From the NCBI GenBank assembly GCA_013153965.1, contig JAADDJ010000050.1, positions 1-33,771 on the forward strand: a stretch of 33,771 bases of DNA, read 5' to 3'. Shown one piece after another: positions 16,233-24,236 of the stretch. Positions within the stretch are counted from its first letter, which is position 1, and each line of letters starts with the position of its first letter. The notes below the pieces were generated by a model. That model was not told the origin of the DNA and did no database searches. It saw nothing but the letters and a program-made list of their open reading frames with translations. The position numbers were made by a program, and so were the translations under genes. This stretch comes from Thermotogae bacterium (GTDB taxonomy: Bacteria; Hydrothermota; Hydrothermia; LBFQ01).

Positions 16233-17738
16233 ATGCAGTGGAAAGTGCATATTTCATTTCTCTCTGCAGGTCTGCTCGTATGGAGCACGGCTGCGGCCCA
16301 GACGGTCTCCTTCATGGATACCTACGATATGAGCAACGCCGTACCACCCGACATATCCGCTGAGGCGCTCATAGCCACCGACGCTTACCCCGGAGGGTAC
16401 ATGTTCGCCGGGCCATTCTTTGAGGTGATATCCCTATCGCCTCTGGTGATAGACACGGGATCCGTGATTCTGGTGGTGGATGGCTCCGGTGCCGTCGTAC
16501 CCGGCGCCAATTACAGCATATCCGGGGCATTTCTGATGGATGTTAAGTACGTCTCATCGTCATCCTACCTGATATCGGGATTCGTGGCGGGTGATGATAC
16601 CTCGGGCGTCTTGGGTATGGTGGATCCGACCGCCGGTGGGATGGTGTGGGCTAAGAGACTGGTGATACTCCAGTCAAACTCCTCGCCGGATGTGCGGGAT
16701 AAGCTCATAGAGGGCATCCCCCTGTCGTCGGGGGGCTACGTATTCGCAGGTGAGAACGTGGATAACCTCACCCACTTTGACGCCCTCGTCCTCAAGACGG
16801 ACGATGCCGGTAATTTGGAGTGGCACCAGTTCATGGGAGGGAACTCCGCCTACGGCGACAAGGCGCGGGATGTGGCCGAGACGCCCTCGGGGGATATAGT
16901 GGTGGCCGGGATAGCCGGAGGATTTCTGGGGAACTACGCCGGATTCGTATCCCTATTTGACGTCTCTGGGACCCTCCTATGGTCAAACGTTTATGGAACG
17001 GCCGACGACGAGTACATCTTTGAGATAGACATCGCCAACGATGGGGGATTCATCTTGGCGGGGGATCACATGGTGGGATCCGATACCAACGTTCTGGTGA
17101 TGAAACTTGACGCTTCCGGTGCGGTGGAGTGGGCTTACTCTTACGGGGACGCGGGACGTACGGAGTTGGGTCGCGGTGTGGTATCCGTAGCCGATGGGTA
17201 CGTCATAAGTGGCACCGTAGGGGCGGACATCCTACTCTTCAAGGTGGATATGGACGGCAACGTGGTGTGGGCGAGGACCTACGGAGGCCCCGACACCGAT
17301 ATGGGATCCGAGGTCGTGAGGGGCCACGATGGGGGATTCGCCATAGTCGGCGTGTGGAATGAGGGGGTGAATCAGGATGGCCTCCTCGTGAAGACCTTGG
17401 ACGATGGGCGGGTTCTGGACCTCAGCAGCGCCAGCTGCGCCTATCAGGGGGATATAACCCTCGCCGCCCGACCCCTAAGCATGAGTGTGGCGGCCTTTCC
17501 CACCATCTCCCGCAGTCTTAGCCTTACCGACAACGCCCTTACCGTAAGTGCTACCAACGTGGGTAGGACGGAGACCTGTCCCCTCGGCACCGAGGATCCC
17601 CTGAGTGTCTCCGAGGTCCGGGAGGGGACGTTCGGATTCACCGGGATATACTCCGTGGATGGCCGTCGGGTGCGGGACGCCAAGGGACCCGCGTTTGAGC
17701 TGAGGGACGGGAAATGTAGGAAGGTCATACGCAGATAG
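16233..17738 (+). CDS. Secreted seven-repeat propeller protein with sorting-type tail
   Basis: This 501-residue protein has a normal signal peptide (MQWKVHISFLSAGLLVWSTAAA, likely cut before QTVS). The body has about seven repeats of 40-55 residues with the pattern GGF-I/V-hydrophobic-AG, then L-V-x-K-x-D-xx-G-x-V-x-W, then YG; GGFILAGD / VLVMKLDASGAVEWAYSYG is the clearest. This predicts a seven-bladed beta-propeller. A two-cysteine linker domain (C-A-Y-Q onward, CPLGTEDPLSVSEV) follows. The last 35 residues are a sorting-type tail: IYSVDGRRVRD and a final CRKVIRR. It is a paralog of the product of 18983-20437. Ligand unknown. Confidence 0.7.
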   Translation: MQWKVHISFLSAGLLVWSTAAAQTVSFMDTYDMSNAVPPDISAEALIATDAYPGGYMFAGPFFEVISLSPLVIDTGSVILVVDGSGAVVPGANYSISGAFLMDVKYVSSSSYLISGFVAGDDTSGVLGMVDPTAGGMVWAKRLVILQSNSSPDVRDKLIEGIPLSSGGYVFAGENVDNLTHFDALVLKTDDAGNLEWHQFMGGNSAYGDKARDVAETPSGDIVVAGIAGGFLGNYAGFVSLFDVSGTLLWSNVYGTADDEYIFEIDIANDGGFILAGDHMVGSDTNVLVMKLDASGAVEWAYSYGDAGRTELGRGVVSVADGYVISGTVGADILLFKVDMDGNVVWARTYGGPDTDMGSEVVRGHDGGFAIVGVWNEGVNQDGLLVKTLDDGRVLDLSSASCAYQGDITLAARPLSMSVAAFPTISRSLSLTDNALTVSATNVGRTETCPLGTEDPLSVSEVREGTFGFTGIYSVDGRRVRDAKGPAFELRDGKCRKVIRR

Positions 17739-17755
17739 GGGGAGCGGAGCGAGCT

Positions 17756-17761
17756 TAAAAT
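17756..17761 (+). promoter_or_regulatory. -10 hexamer of comEC
   Basis: TAAAAT ends 6 nt before ATC 17768 and 48 nt before the first ATG at 17810. Its TAA is in frame with comEC. Confidence 0.6.
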
Positions 17762-17767
17762 ACGAAC

Positions 17768-18994
17768 ATCTACTTCCCCGTAGCCGCCGCTCTCGCTTAC
17801 CTCGTCGGCATGTTGGCGAACTTCAAGGGGGTGGTGCTCCTACTTTTGGTCTTCCCTCCTCTGTTGCTTAGGGGTAGGTGGGGGGCGGTGGGCATTCTCC
17901 TGATGTTCGCCCTGTTGGGGTACGTGCGCATGTACTCCGTTGTGGGTCTGGGGGATGGGAGGAGGAGCCGGGAGGGATGGTACATAGTTGGCATATACGA
18001 TTGGGGTAGAGGGGTCGTCCTCTACGAGAGGCGAGGGGACGGTTGGGTGAAGCTCAGGGGGGAGGATGCGGTGGTCCTCTTCGGGGACAGGCCGGCCTTC
18101 CCGATGGATGAGGTGGCGGTCAGGGGCGCGTGGAGGGGGGACACCTTGAGGGTGGAGGAGGCGGTATTCCGTCGGGGTGTCCGGTGGTTCTACGATAAGG
18201 TATCCACCCTCCTAATCTCGCGCACCCTCTCGGAGGATCAGTACAACTTCGCCCTCTCCGTCCTCACCGGCGTTCGGACGATGGACTGGGAGATCAAGCG
18301 GGCCTTTTACGAGACCGGAACCGGCCATATCCTGGCCATCTCCGGCCTGCACGTGGGGATCCTCTTCCTGTTCCTCTACCTTCTGCTCCGATTCCTCATG
18401 CCGGGCAGGTGGGCCGGAGTGGTGGCCGTGGCGGCGGTCTGGGCCTACGCTTACGCTGTGGGTTTTCTGCCGTCGGTCGTGCGGGCGACCATCATGCTAT
18501 CCTTCTTCGCCGTCGGCTCCCTCACATCCAGACCCGTTAAACCCTTCAACGCTCTGGCGCTGGCGGCCATGTTCTCCCTACTCTTCCGTCCTCTTTGGCT
18601 ATTCTCACCATCCTTTTGGCTCTCCTACTCGGCCGTGGCGGGGCTATTCACCGTCAGAGGCAAGCTGGGGGCACTGATAGGTGCCCATCTGTACTCCCTC
18701 CCCTTCGCCCTCCGGTACTTCGGTAAGGTCGCCCTCCTGTACGTTCCCCTCAACCTCATCATCATCCCCCTGATGACCCTCTTCATGCTGGCGCAGCTGC
18801 TGGCCTTCGTCGTTCCCTATCCCTTCACCTACTCGGCCGCCCTCCTGTACGAAGCTATTGAGAAGGTGGTGGTATCCGCCGCATCGTTGAGCCTCCCCCC
18901 ACTGCGGTTGAATGTCGGTTGGGAGGGAGTGATCCTATACCTTCTGGCCGTGTCGCTCGCCATCCTGTGCCTTAGGAGACGCTCATCTCTTTAG
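17768..18994 (+). CDS. comEC: ComEC-family DNA-uptake channel domain, probable AUC start
   Basis: This polytopic membrane protein should carry single-stranded DNA across the inner membrane during competence. The N-terminal part (GWYIVGIYDWGRGVVLYE onward) matches the ComEC OB-fold region. The core motif THILAISGLHVG-type stretch (GHILAISGLHVGILF) is the Competence-domain signature, followed by about seven hydrophobic helices. The C-terminal metallo-beta-lactamase domain found in long ComEC proteins is absent. The first ATG (17810) gives 394 residues, but in-frame codons from ATC 17768 encode IYFPVAAALAYLVGM, which matches the usual ComEC N-terminal helix, and the -10 lies 6 nt before that ATC. 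I therefore call 408 residues. The end overlaps the convergent gene by 12 bp. Confidence 0.8.
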   Translation: MYFPVAAALAYLVGMLANFKGVVLLLLVFPPLLLRGRWGAVGILLMFALLGYVRMYSVVGLGDGRRSREGWYIVGIYDWGRGVVLYERRGDGWVKLRGEDAVVLFGDRPAFPMDEVAVRGAWRGDTLRVEEAVFRRGVRWFYDKVSTLLISRTLSEDQYNFALSVLTGVRTMDWEIKRAFYETGTGHILAISGLHVGILFLFLYLLLRFLMPGRWAGVVAVAAVWAYAYAVGFLPSVVRATIMLSFFAVGSLTSRPVKPFNALALAAMFSLLFRPLWLFSPSFWLSYSAVAGLFTVRGKLGALIGAHLYSLPFALRYFGKVALLYVPLNLIIIPLMTLFMLAQLLAFVVPYPFTYSAALLYEAIEKVVVSAASLSLPPLRLNVGWEGVILYLLAVSLAILCLRRRSSL

Positions 18995-20437
18995 GTACAT
19001 CCTCCATCCCCGTTCGGTCCGCAGCAGAAGTACGCCTCTGGGAGCCTCATCTATGGAGCGGTAGCGACGGCCGTCGGTCGTGAATACCTCCAGAATTCTC
19101 CCCGAGGACGCGCAGGTCCCCCTCTCCTCAACGTCCAGCTCGTCGTTCTGACCCAAGGGCGTGCAGAATATCACCGTGTCCTGTGGGAGGGTTTGAACCG
19201 TAAGGGAGACGTCTATGAGACCCGTGGAGGAGGTGCGGTCGTTGAAGGTGGGGAGGGTGTTGTCCGTGGTGTATGATGGGGTGGTTATGGTGGGACTTAT
19301 GCTCGCGTATTGGTCGGAGCACACCGTCCCGTCGGCGAGGAACTTCACTATGAACCAGTCGGAGACGGTTGAGAATCCCACCAACTTGTAGCTATTCCCC
19401 ACGACCAGAAAGCCGTCGTCGGAGGCTCTATGGACGCTGTTGCCCACGTCTCCGAAATTCTCTCCCCAGAATATGCGGGCCCAGACGAGATTTCCGGAGG
19501 CGTCCAATTTGAAGATTATGGCGTCCTCAAATCCCAAGAAGTCGTGAGAGTATGAGAAGGTATATCCCACGACGACACATCCGTCGTCGGAGGAGGCCGC
19601 AACGCCGAATGCCTGATCGTCGGAGGAGCCCCCTACCTTCCGAACCCAGAGGACGTTCCCCAGCGTATCCATCCGAAGAACGAGGATGTCGTAATCCCCA
19701 TCCACGTTGGTGTAGCCGGCCGCACAGATCTCACCCGATGGCGTCTGGGAGACGGAGAATATACGCTCCTCACCACCGAGATCCATCCGCAGGGACCACA
19801 GGGGGGTGCCGGAGTTATCAACCCGCAGCACGAGACCGTCGTAGTTTGATCCGGAGCCCACCCTTCCGGCCAGAATGTACTTGCCGTTGGCATCAACCCG
19901 CACCTCCCGCGCTATGGACGCATCCCCGTACTCGTACGAGCGGGACCACAGGAGATTTCCAGAGTTATCCATCTTGAAGAGCCAGATGCCGTTGCCGAAG
20001 GACACCGAGTAGCCGGCGGCGAGGATGTTGCCATCGTTATCCTCCACCACCCAGTACGGATAGTCGTTGAGGTTGGTCCCCACGAACTTGGCCCACTGAA
20101 AATTCCCGGATACGTTCAGCATCACGACGAGACCGTCGTACCCACCGTTTCCAGACGATGAGAGTGTCCGTCCCGCCAGAACGTATCCGGAGGAGGTTTC
20201 CACCAGACCGTACGCCCTGTCCTCGGCGGAGGTTCCGAGGCTCTTGCCGAAGACCAGCACTCCCAGACGGTCGTACTTGACTATACCGAAATCTCCGTTG
20301 GCTCCGTAGCTTCCCCATATACCCCCGGCCAGAAACCCCCCGTCGGAGGTGTTCATCCCCGCATAGCCCTCATCCGTATCGGCTCCGCCGTAGCGGAACA
20401 TGAAGGACACGGCCGAGACATGAATCAAAAACAGCAT
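18983..20437 (-). CDS. Secreted seven-repeat propeller protein, paralog of the 16233 product
   Basis: This 484-residue protein starts MLFLIHVSAVSFMF, a short signal without basic residues. An in-frame TAA 15 nt upstream shows there is no hidden N-terminal extension. Seven repeats can be counted by their GF/GY-hydrophobic-AG and V-x-K/R-hydrophobic-D-xx-GN-hydrophobic-W patterns, for example YILAGRVGSGSNYDGLVLRV and DAIIFKLDASGNLVWARIF. A linker with two cysteines (CSDQYASI, FCTPLGQNDELDVEE) parallels the 16233 paralog. The tail (VFTTDGRRYRS, GVLLLRTERGWRMYLKR) is of the sorting type. Probably surface-displayed; partner unknown. Confidence 0.7.
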   Translation of the reverse strand: MLFLIHVSAVSFMFRYGGADTDEGYAGMNTSDGGFLAGGIWGSYGANGDFGIVKYDRLGVLVFGKSLGTSAEDRAYGLVETSSGYVLAGRTLSSSGNGGYDGLVVMLNVSGNFQWAKFVGTNLNDYPYWVVEDNDGNILAAGYSVSFGNGIWLFKMDNSGNLLWSRSYEYGDASIAREVRVDANGKYILAGRVGSGSNYDGLVLRVDNSGTPLWSLRMDLGGEERIFSVSQTPSGEICAAGYTNVDGDYDILVLRMDTLGNVLWVRKVGGSSDDQAFGVAASSDDGCVVVGYTFSYSHDFLGFEDAIIFKLDASGNLVWARIFWGENFGDVGNSVHRASDDGFLVVGNSYKLVGFSTVSDWFIVKFLADGTVCSDQYASISPTITTPSYTTDNTLPTFNDRTSSTGLIDVSLTVQTLPQDTVIFCTPLGQNDELDVEERGTCASSGRILEVFTTDGRRYRSIDEAPRGVLLLRTERGWRMYLKR

Positions 20438-20446
20438 ACAGGCTAT

Positions 20447-20452
20447 ATTTTA
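20447..20452 (-). promoter_or_regulatory. -10 hexamer of the 20437 propeller gene
   Basis: TAAAAT ends 9 nt before ATG 20437. The inverted repeat at 20453-20469 abuts it directly, with CTCCCG as the adjacent arm. Confidence 0.65.
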
Positions 20453-20469
20453 CGGGAGCGTACCTCCCG
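20453..20469. repeat. Inverted repeat between sucC stop and next promoter
   Basis: CGGGAG-CGTAC-CTCCCG is a perfect 6-bp stem with a 5-nt loop, 3 bp after the sucC stop and touching the -10 of the next gene. It could stop sucC transcripts, though no T-run follows, or bind a regulator. Confidence 0.6.
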
Positions 20470-20472
20470 ATT

Positions 20473-21609
20473 TCAACGCTGCTTGGCCAACTCCACGGCC
20501 ATCCTCGCCCCCTCCGACATGGTGGAGGCCGTTTTCAGGGGCAGGCCGGATTCGGCCAGCATCTTGCGACCCAACTCCTCGTTGGTACCCGTGAGGCGCA
20601 CGACCACGGGCACCCTTATATCCATGGTCCGGAAGGCCTCTATGAGGCCGGCGGCTATGTCGTCGCAGCGGGTTATGCCGCCGAAGATGTTTATGAAGAC
20701 CACCTTAACGTTGGGGTCGCGCAGGATTATGTCCATGGCCTTCTTGACCTTCTCGGGGTTGGATGAGCCTCCCACATCCAAGAAGTTGGCGGGCTCACCG
20801 CCCCAGTACTTTATCACGTCCATCGTGGCCATGGCGAGTCCGGCGCCGTTGACCATACAACCTATATCCCCGTCCAGCTTCACGTAGGAGAGACCCGCCT
20901 CCTTGGCCTCCTCCTCCTCCGGGTCAATGTAATCGGGGTCCTTGTACTGGAGGAGGTCCGGATGGCGGAAGAGGGCGTTGTCGTCCAAGATTATCTTAGC
21001 ATCAACGGCCACGAGCTCGTTATCCGGCGTGACTACGAGGGGGTTTATCTCTGCCAGCTGGGCGTCGGTGGCGAAATACACCTCGGAGAGTTTCTGATAG
21101 ACGCCGGCGGCCTTGAGGGCCAGCTTGTTGTCATCAAACACCCGAAAGGCGAGCTCCCGGGCCTCGTAGGGTTTGAGAGGCTCGGTGATGTGCTTTTTAA
21201 CTATGGCTTCGGGCTTGGTGCGTGCTATCTCCTCTATATCAACCCCTCCCTCCTTGGAGGTTATGAATACGGCCTTGGATGCCCGCCTGTCCAGAGCGAC
21301 GCTCACATAGTACTCCTTGGCTATATCAACGGCTTCGGTTATGAGGACCTTCTTTACGGGTATGCCCTTTATGGTCAGGTTTAGGATCTCCTCGGTCTTC
21401 TTCACGGCCTCATCGTAGTCGCGGGCGAGCTTCACGCCTCCGGCCTTACCGCGCCCTCCCACGGGCACCTGGGCCTTTATGACCACGGGGAACTTCATCT
21501 GCTTGAGGATCTCCTTGGCCTCCTCAACCGTGCGGGCCAACTTTCCGGTTTGGGTCGGAATACCGAATTTGGCGAAAACCTCCTTGGATGCCCATTCTAA
21601 AAGCTTCAT
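20473..21609 (-). CDS. sucC: Succinyl-CoA ligase (ADP-forming) subunit beta
   Basis: This 378-residue ATP-grasp subunit interconverts succinyl-CoA and succinate in the TCA cycle with nucleotide phosphorylation. The N-terminal ATP-grasp carries VPVGGRGKAGGVKL. The C-terminal CoA-ligase-like domain carries GGEPANFLDVGGSS and FINIFGGITRCDDIA, as in SucC. Length and start (MKLLEWASKEVFAKFGIP) match the family. sucD, normally adjacent, is not next to it: downstream is a secreted propeller and upstream the divergent acsA. A -10 hexamer ends 8 nt before ATG 21609. Confidence 0.95.
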   Translation of the reverse strand: MKLLEWASKEVFAKFGIPTQTGKLARTVEEAKEILKQMKFPVVIKAQVPVGGRGKAGGVKLARDYDEAVKKTEEILNLTIKGIPVKKVLITEAVDIAKEYYVSVALDRRASKAVFITSKEGGVDIEEIARTKPEAIVKKHITEPLKPYEARELAFRVFDDNKLALKAAGVYQKLSEVYFATDAQLAEINPLVVTPDNELVAVDAKIILDDNALFRHPDLLQYKDPDYIDPEEEEAKEAGLSYVKLDGDIGCMVNGAGLAMATMDVIKYWGGEPANFLDVGGSSNPEKVKKAMDIILRDPNVKVVFINIFGGITRCDDIAAGLIEAFRTMDIRVPVVVRLTGTNEELGRKMLAESGLPLKTASTMSEGARMAVELAKQR

Positions 21610-21617
21610 AGGAGGGT

Positions 21618-21623
21618 ATTCTA
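21618..21623 (-). promoter_or_regulatory. -10 hexamer of sucC
   Basis: TAGAAT ends 8 nt before ATG 21609. Confidence 0.6.
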
Positions 21624-21756
21624 TCCCAGAACCGCAGGTGGTACGGTGATCTTACGCCAAACGGTGGTCGGGCTTCGCCCTCGCGAACGTGCTCGGAACG
21701 ATTTTTCGCAAAACCGATGATGTACGTCGCACTCTATCGGAAATTTTTTCCAAAAT

Positions 21757-21774
21757 CTTCCGGGGAACCGGAAG
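21757..21774. promoter_or_regulatory. Perfect 7-bp inverted repeat over the acsA -35 position
   Basis: CTTCCGG-GGAA-CCGGAAG ends 10 bp upstream of the acsA -10, where sigma factor contacts would fall. A second, weaker repeat GGAAA-TTT-TTTCC lies at 21739-21751. This suggests an operator controlling acsA, though an RNA hairpin cannot be excluded. Confidence 0.5.
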
Positions 21775-21784
21775 GTGGCATCCG

Positions 21785-21790
21785 TAAAAT
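21785..21790 (+). promoter_or_regulatory. -10 hexamer of acsA
   Basis: TAAAAT ends 9 nt before ATG 21800. The rest of the 190-bp sucC-acsA interval holds no gene I can see. Confidence 0.65.
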
Positions 21791-21799
21791 ACGAATACC

Positions 21800-23737
21800 A
21801 TGCAGGCGCTTCCTTTCAAGGAATACGTGAAGGTAGAGGGATGGGACTTCGTTGACCCATCGGAGTACTTGAGAGAGCATGCCAAGACCTTAACCCCGGA
21901 ATTTTGGCTTCAGGTTGCCCAAGAGCTTGACTGGTTCGTCAAACCCACCAGGTCCATAGAGGGGGAGCCTCCCTTCTACAGATGGTTCAGGGACGGGCGG
22001 CTCAACATGTCCTACCTGTGCTTGGACAGGCACGTTCGGGGTGGAAAGAGGCACAAGGTGGCCCTATTCTGGTTGGGAGAGGATGGCACCGAGAGGGTCC
22101 TGACCTACGGCCAGTACTACCGTCTGGTAAATCGTCTCGCCTACGCCTTCTCCCACAAGTGGGGCCTAAAGAAGGGGGATAGGGTGGCCATATACATGCC
22201 CATGATCCCCGAGCTTCCAGCCGTCATGCTCGCCCTGGCACGTATAGGCGTGATATTCTCGGTTGTATTCTCCGGATTCTCGGCGAACGCCTTGGCCGAC
22301 CGGATAAAGGACAGCGGGGCCCGCTACCTGATAACCGCCGACGGATACCTACGCCGCGGCAAGAGGATACTCCTTCAGGAGAACGTGCGGAAGGCCATCG
22401 CCCAGAGCCCGGTTGAGGGGGTGCTCGTCTTTGAGAGGCTGGGAGGAGAGTGGGAGAGAGGGGAGAGGGACGTCATGGCCGACGACTTCTTGGCCGATGT
22501 CCCGGCCAACGTCCATGTGGAACCCATTCCGGTGGAGTCGGATCACCCCCTCTTCATACTCTACACGTCCGGAACTACGGGTAAGCCCAAGGGGATCGTG
22601 CATGATACGGGTGGGTACGCGGTCCTACTGCACGCGACGATGGATTGGGTCTTTGACGCCCGCGAGGAGGACGTGTATTGGTGCGCCGCGGATATAGGTT
22701 GGATCACGGGCCACTCCTACATCGTCTTCGGCCCCTTCATGAAGGCCCTCACGAGCGTTATGTACGAGGGGGTGCCCAACTGGCCCGATCCCGGCATCTG
22801 GTGGTCAATAGCCGAGCGCTACGGCGTGAGCATCTTCTACACCTCTCCCACGGCCATAAGGTTGCTCATGCGCTACAGCGACGAGTACGTTGAGAGGTAC
22901 GACCTATCCACCCTACGCATCCTGCACTCGGTGGGCGAGCCTATAAATCCGGAGGCCTGGTGGTGGTTCTACGAGAAGGTGGGTCGCAGACGCTGCCCCG
23001 TAGGCTCCACCTGGTGGATGACCGAGACGGGAGGAGTTATGGTCTCCCACACCCCCGGCTGGAAGCTGGTTCCCCTAAAGCCCGGCACCAACGGCTATCC
23101 CATACCGGGTGTGAATGTGGCCGTATATAGGGCCGACGGTTCCGAAGCTCCCCGGGGCGAGAGGGGATACTTCACCATAACCACCCCCTGGCCCGGTATG
23201 CCCCTGACGATATGGGGGGACGACGAGAGGTACGTTAAGACCTACTGGCAGAAGTTCCCCGGTAAGTTCTACACGGGCGATTACGCCATAATGGACGACG
23301 ACGGGTACGTGTGGGTCTTGGGAAGGGCCGATGAGGTCATGAACGTGGCCGGACACCGCCTCGGAACCTACGAGATTGAGTCGGCCATAGTTGAGCATGA
23401 GGCCGTGAGCGAGGCGGCCGTCGTGGGCGTGCCTGACGAGGTGAAGGGGGAGGTACCGGTGGCCTTCGTCGTCCTTAAGGAGGGCTACACCCCCAGCGAG
23501 GAGCTCAAGGAGGAGATAAAGAGGACGGTCAGGGAGATCCTAAGCCCCATAGCCACCCCGAAGGAGGTGGTCTTCGTCTCCAAGCTCCCCAAGACCCGCT
23601 CCGGTAAGATAATGCGCCGTCTCCTGCGGGCCGTATTCTTGGGACAGCCCTTGGGCGACGTGACCACCTTGGAGGACGAGGCCTCCGTTGAGGAGATCAA
23701 GAGAGCCTACGAGCAGTTGAAGGGTGAGATGGCTTAG
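21800..23737 (+). CDS. acsA: Acetyl-CoA synthetase (AMP-forming)
   Basis: This 645-residue enzyme activates acetate to acetyl-CoA through acetyl-adenylate. The ATP-binding loop YTSGTTGKPKG is at 255-265. The A8 hinge region carries YTGDYAIMDDDGYVWVLGR. The catalytic and acetylation-prone lysine is K603 in TRSGKIMRR. The N-terminal cap (FWLQVAQELDWF) and WWMTETGG core also fit AcsA, and the length is standard (about 650). It is divergent from sucC, which makes acetate use and the TCA cycle neighbours here. An inverted repeat over the -35 position suggests transcriptional control. The end lies 9 bp from the convergent EamA gene. Confidence 0.96.
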   Translation: MQALPFKEYVKVEGWDFVDPSEYLREHAKTLTPEFWLQVAQELDWFVKPTRSIEGEPPFYRWFRDGRLNMSYLCLDRHVRGGKRHKVALFWLGEDGTERVLTYGQYYRLVNRLAYAFSHKWGLKKGDRVAIYMPMIPELPAVMLALARIGVIFSVVFSGFSANALADRIKDSGARYLITADGYLRRGKRILLQENVRKAIAQSPVEGVLVFERLGGEWERGERDVMADDFLADVPANVHVEPIPVESDHPLFILYTSGTTGKPKGIVHDTGGYAVLLHATMDWVFDAREEDVYWCAADIGWITGHSYIVFGPFMKALTSVMYEGVPNWPDPGIWWSIAERYGVSIFYTSPTAIRLLMRYSDEYVERYDLSTLRILHSVGEPINPEAWWWFYEKVGRRRCPVGSTWWMTETGGVMVSHTPGWKLVPLKPGTNGYPIPGVNVAVYRADGSEAPRGERGYFTITTPWPGMPLTIWGDDERYVKTYWQKFPGKFYTGDYAIMDDDGYVWVLGRADEVMNVAGHRLGTYEIESAIVEHEAVSEAAVVGVPDEVKGEVPVAFVVLKEGYTPSEELKEEIKRTVREILSPIATPKEVVFVSKLPKTRSGKIMRRLLRAVFLGQPLGDVTTLEDEASVEEIKRAYEQLKGEMA

Positions 23738-23746
23738 GGGCGGAGG

Positions 23747-24151
23747 TCATACCGACAGGAGGACCGCCCCCAGTATGGCAAGAATGAGGCCTAAAGCGTG
23801 GTGGGCTTGGACGCTTTCCCTGAGGACCAGAACGCCCAAGAGGAAGGTGATTGCCGGATAGGTGGCCGTTAGGGGAACCACTATGGACACCTTGCCGGTC
23901 TTGGTGGCGAGGATGAAGAGGATGTAGCCGAGGGTGCCCATAATTCCGGCCAGTATGCCCAAGAGCGTTGCGGAGGCATCCGGTAGGAAGCTCTCCCTGC
24001 GCCACGCCAGCAGGAGGGCGGAGACGACGAGGGCGACGAAGTTGCTGAGGACGTAGAGCTGATACCACTCCAGATGGCGGGAGGCTACCTTCACCACGAA
24101 TCCCCAGAGGCCCCAGAATAGAACGGTCAGGAGGGAGTACAGGAGCCACAT
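23747..24151 (-). CDS. Half-size EamA/DMT-type transporter
   Basis: This 134-residue protein is made of four hydrophobic helices and corresponds to one EamA repeat; full transporters have two. Features include the N-terminal LFWGLWGFVVKVA helix, ATKTGKVSIVVPLTATYPAIT (residues near 85-105), and the last helix GLILAILGAVLLSV. Such single-repeat proteins work as dimers of the SMR type or in pairs. The frame is open 36 codons further up, but TATAAT ends 6 nt before ATG 24151 and the upstream codons overlap the divergent promoter, so I use 24151. Substrate unknown. Confidence 0.75.
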   Translation of the reverse strand: MWLLYSLLTVLFWGLWGFVVKVASRHLEWYQLYVLSNFVALVVSALLLAWRRESFLPDASATLLGILAGIMGTLGYILFILATKTGKVSIVVPLTATYPAITFLLGVLVLRESVQAHHALGLILAILGAVLLSV

Positions 24152-24157
24152 TCGGCA

Positions 24158-24163
24158 ATTATA
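24158..24163 (-). promoter_or_regulatory. -10 hexamer of the EamA gene
   Basis: TATAAT ends 6 nt before ATG 24151. TCGGCTCC lies 7 nt upstream of it, as it does for the opposing promoter. Confidence 0.7.
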
Positions 24164-24170
24164 GGGCGGT

Positions 24171-24230
24171 GGAGCCGAATTCCCACCCTCGGGAGGACTT
24201 GCCGCGGGAATAACGCGTTTTGTCGGCTCC
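24171..24230. repeat. Inverted 8-bp element shared by two divergent promoters
   Basis: GGAGCCGA (24171-24178) and TCGGCTCC (24223-24230) are exact reverse complements. Read in each gene's direction, TCGGCTCC sits 7 nt (EamA) or 6 nt (aminotransferase) before its -10, which suggests one factor controls both. Confidence 0.55.
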
Positions 24231-24236
24231 CCCTTG

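Noticed and set aside
16088-16363. 91-codon frame beginning in TAAAATG upstream of the 16233 gene
   Set aside because: Its ATG overlaps a -10-like hexamer, and the frame continues into the signal peptide of the propeller in a different frame; no recognisable protein.
20453-20469. Inverted repeat as a sucC intrinsic terminator
   Set aside because: The stem is only 6 bp and is followed by TAAAAT rather than a T-run in the sucC direction; kept only as an inverted repeat, probably regulatory.
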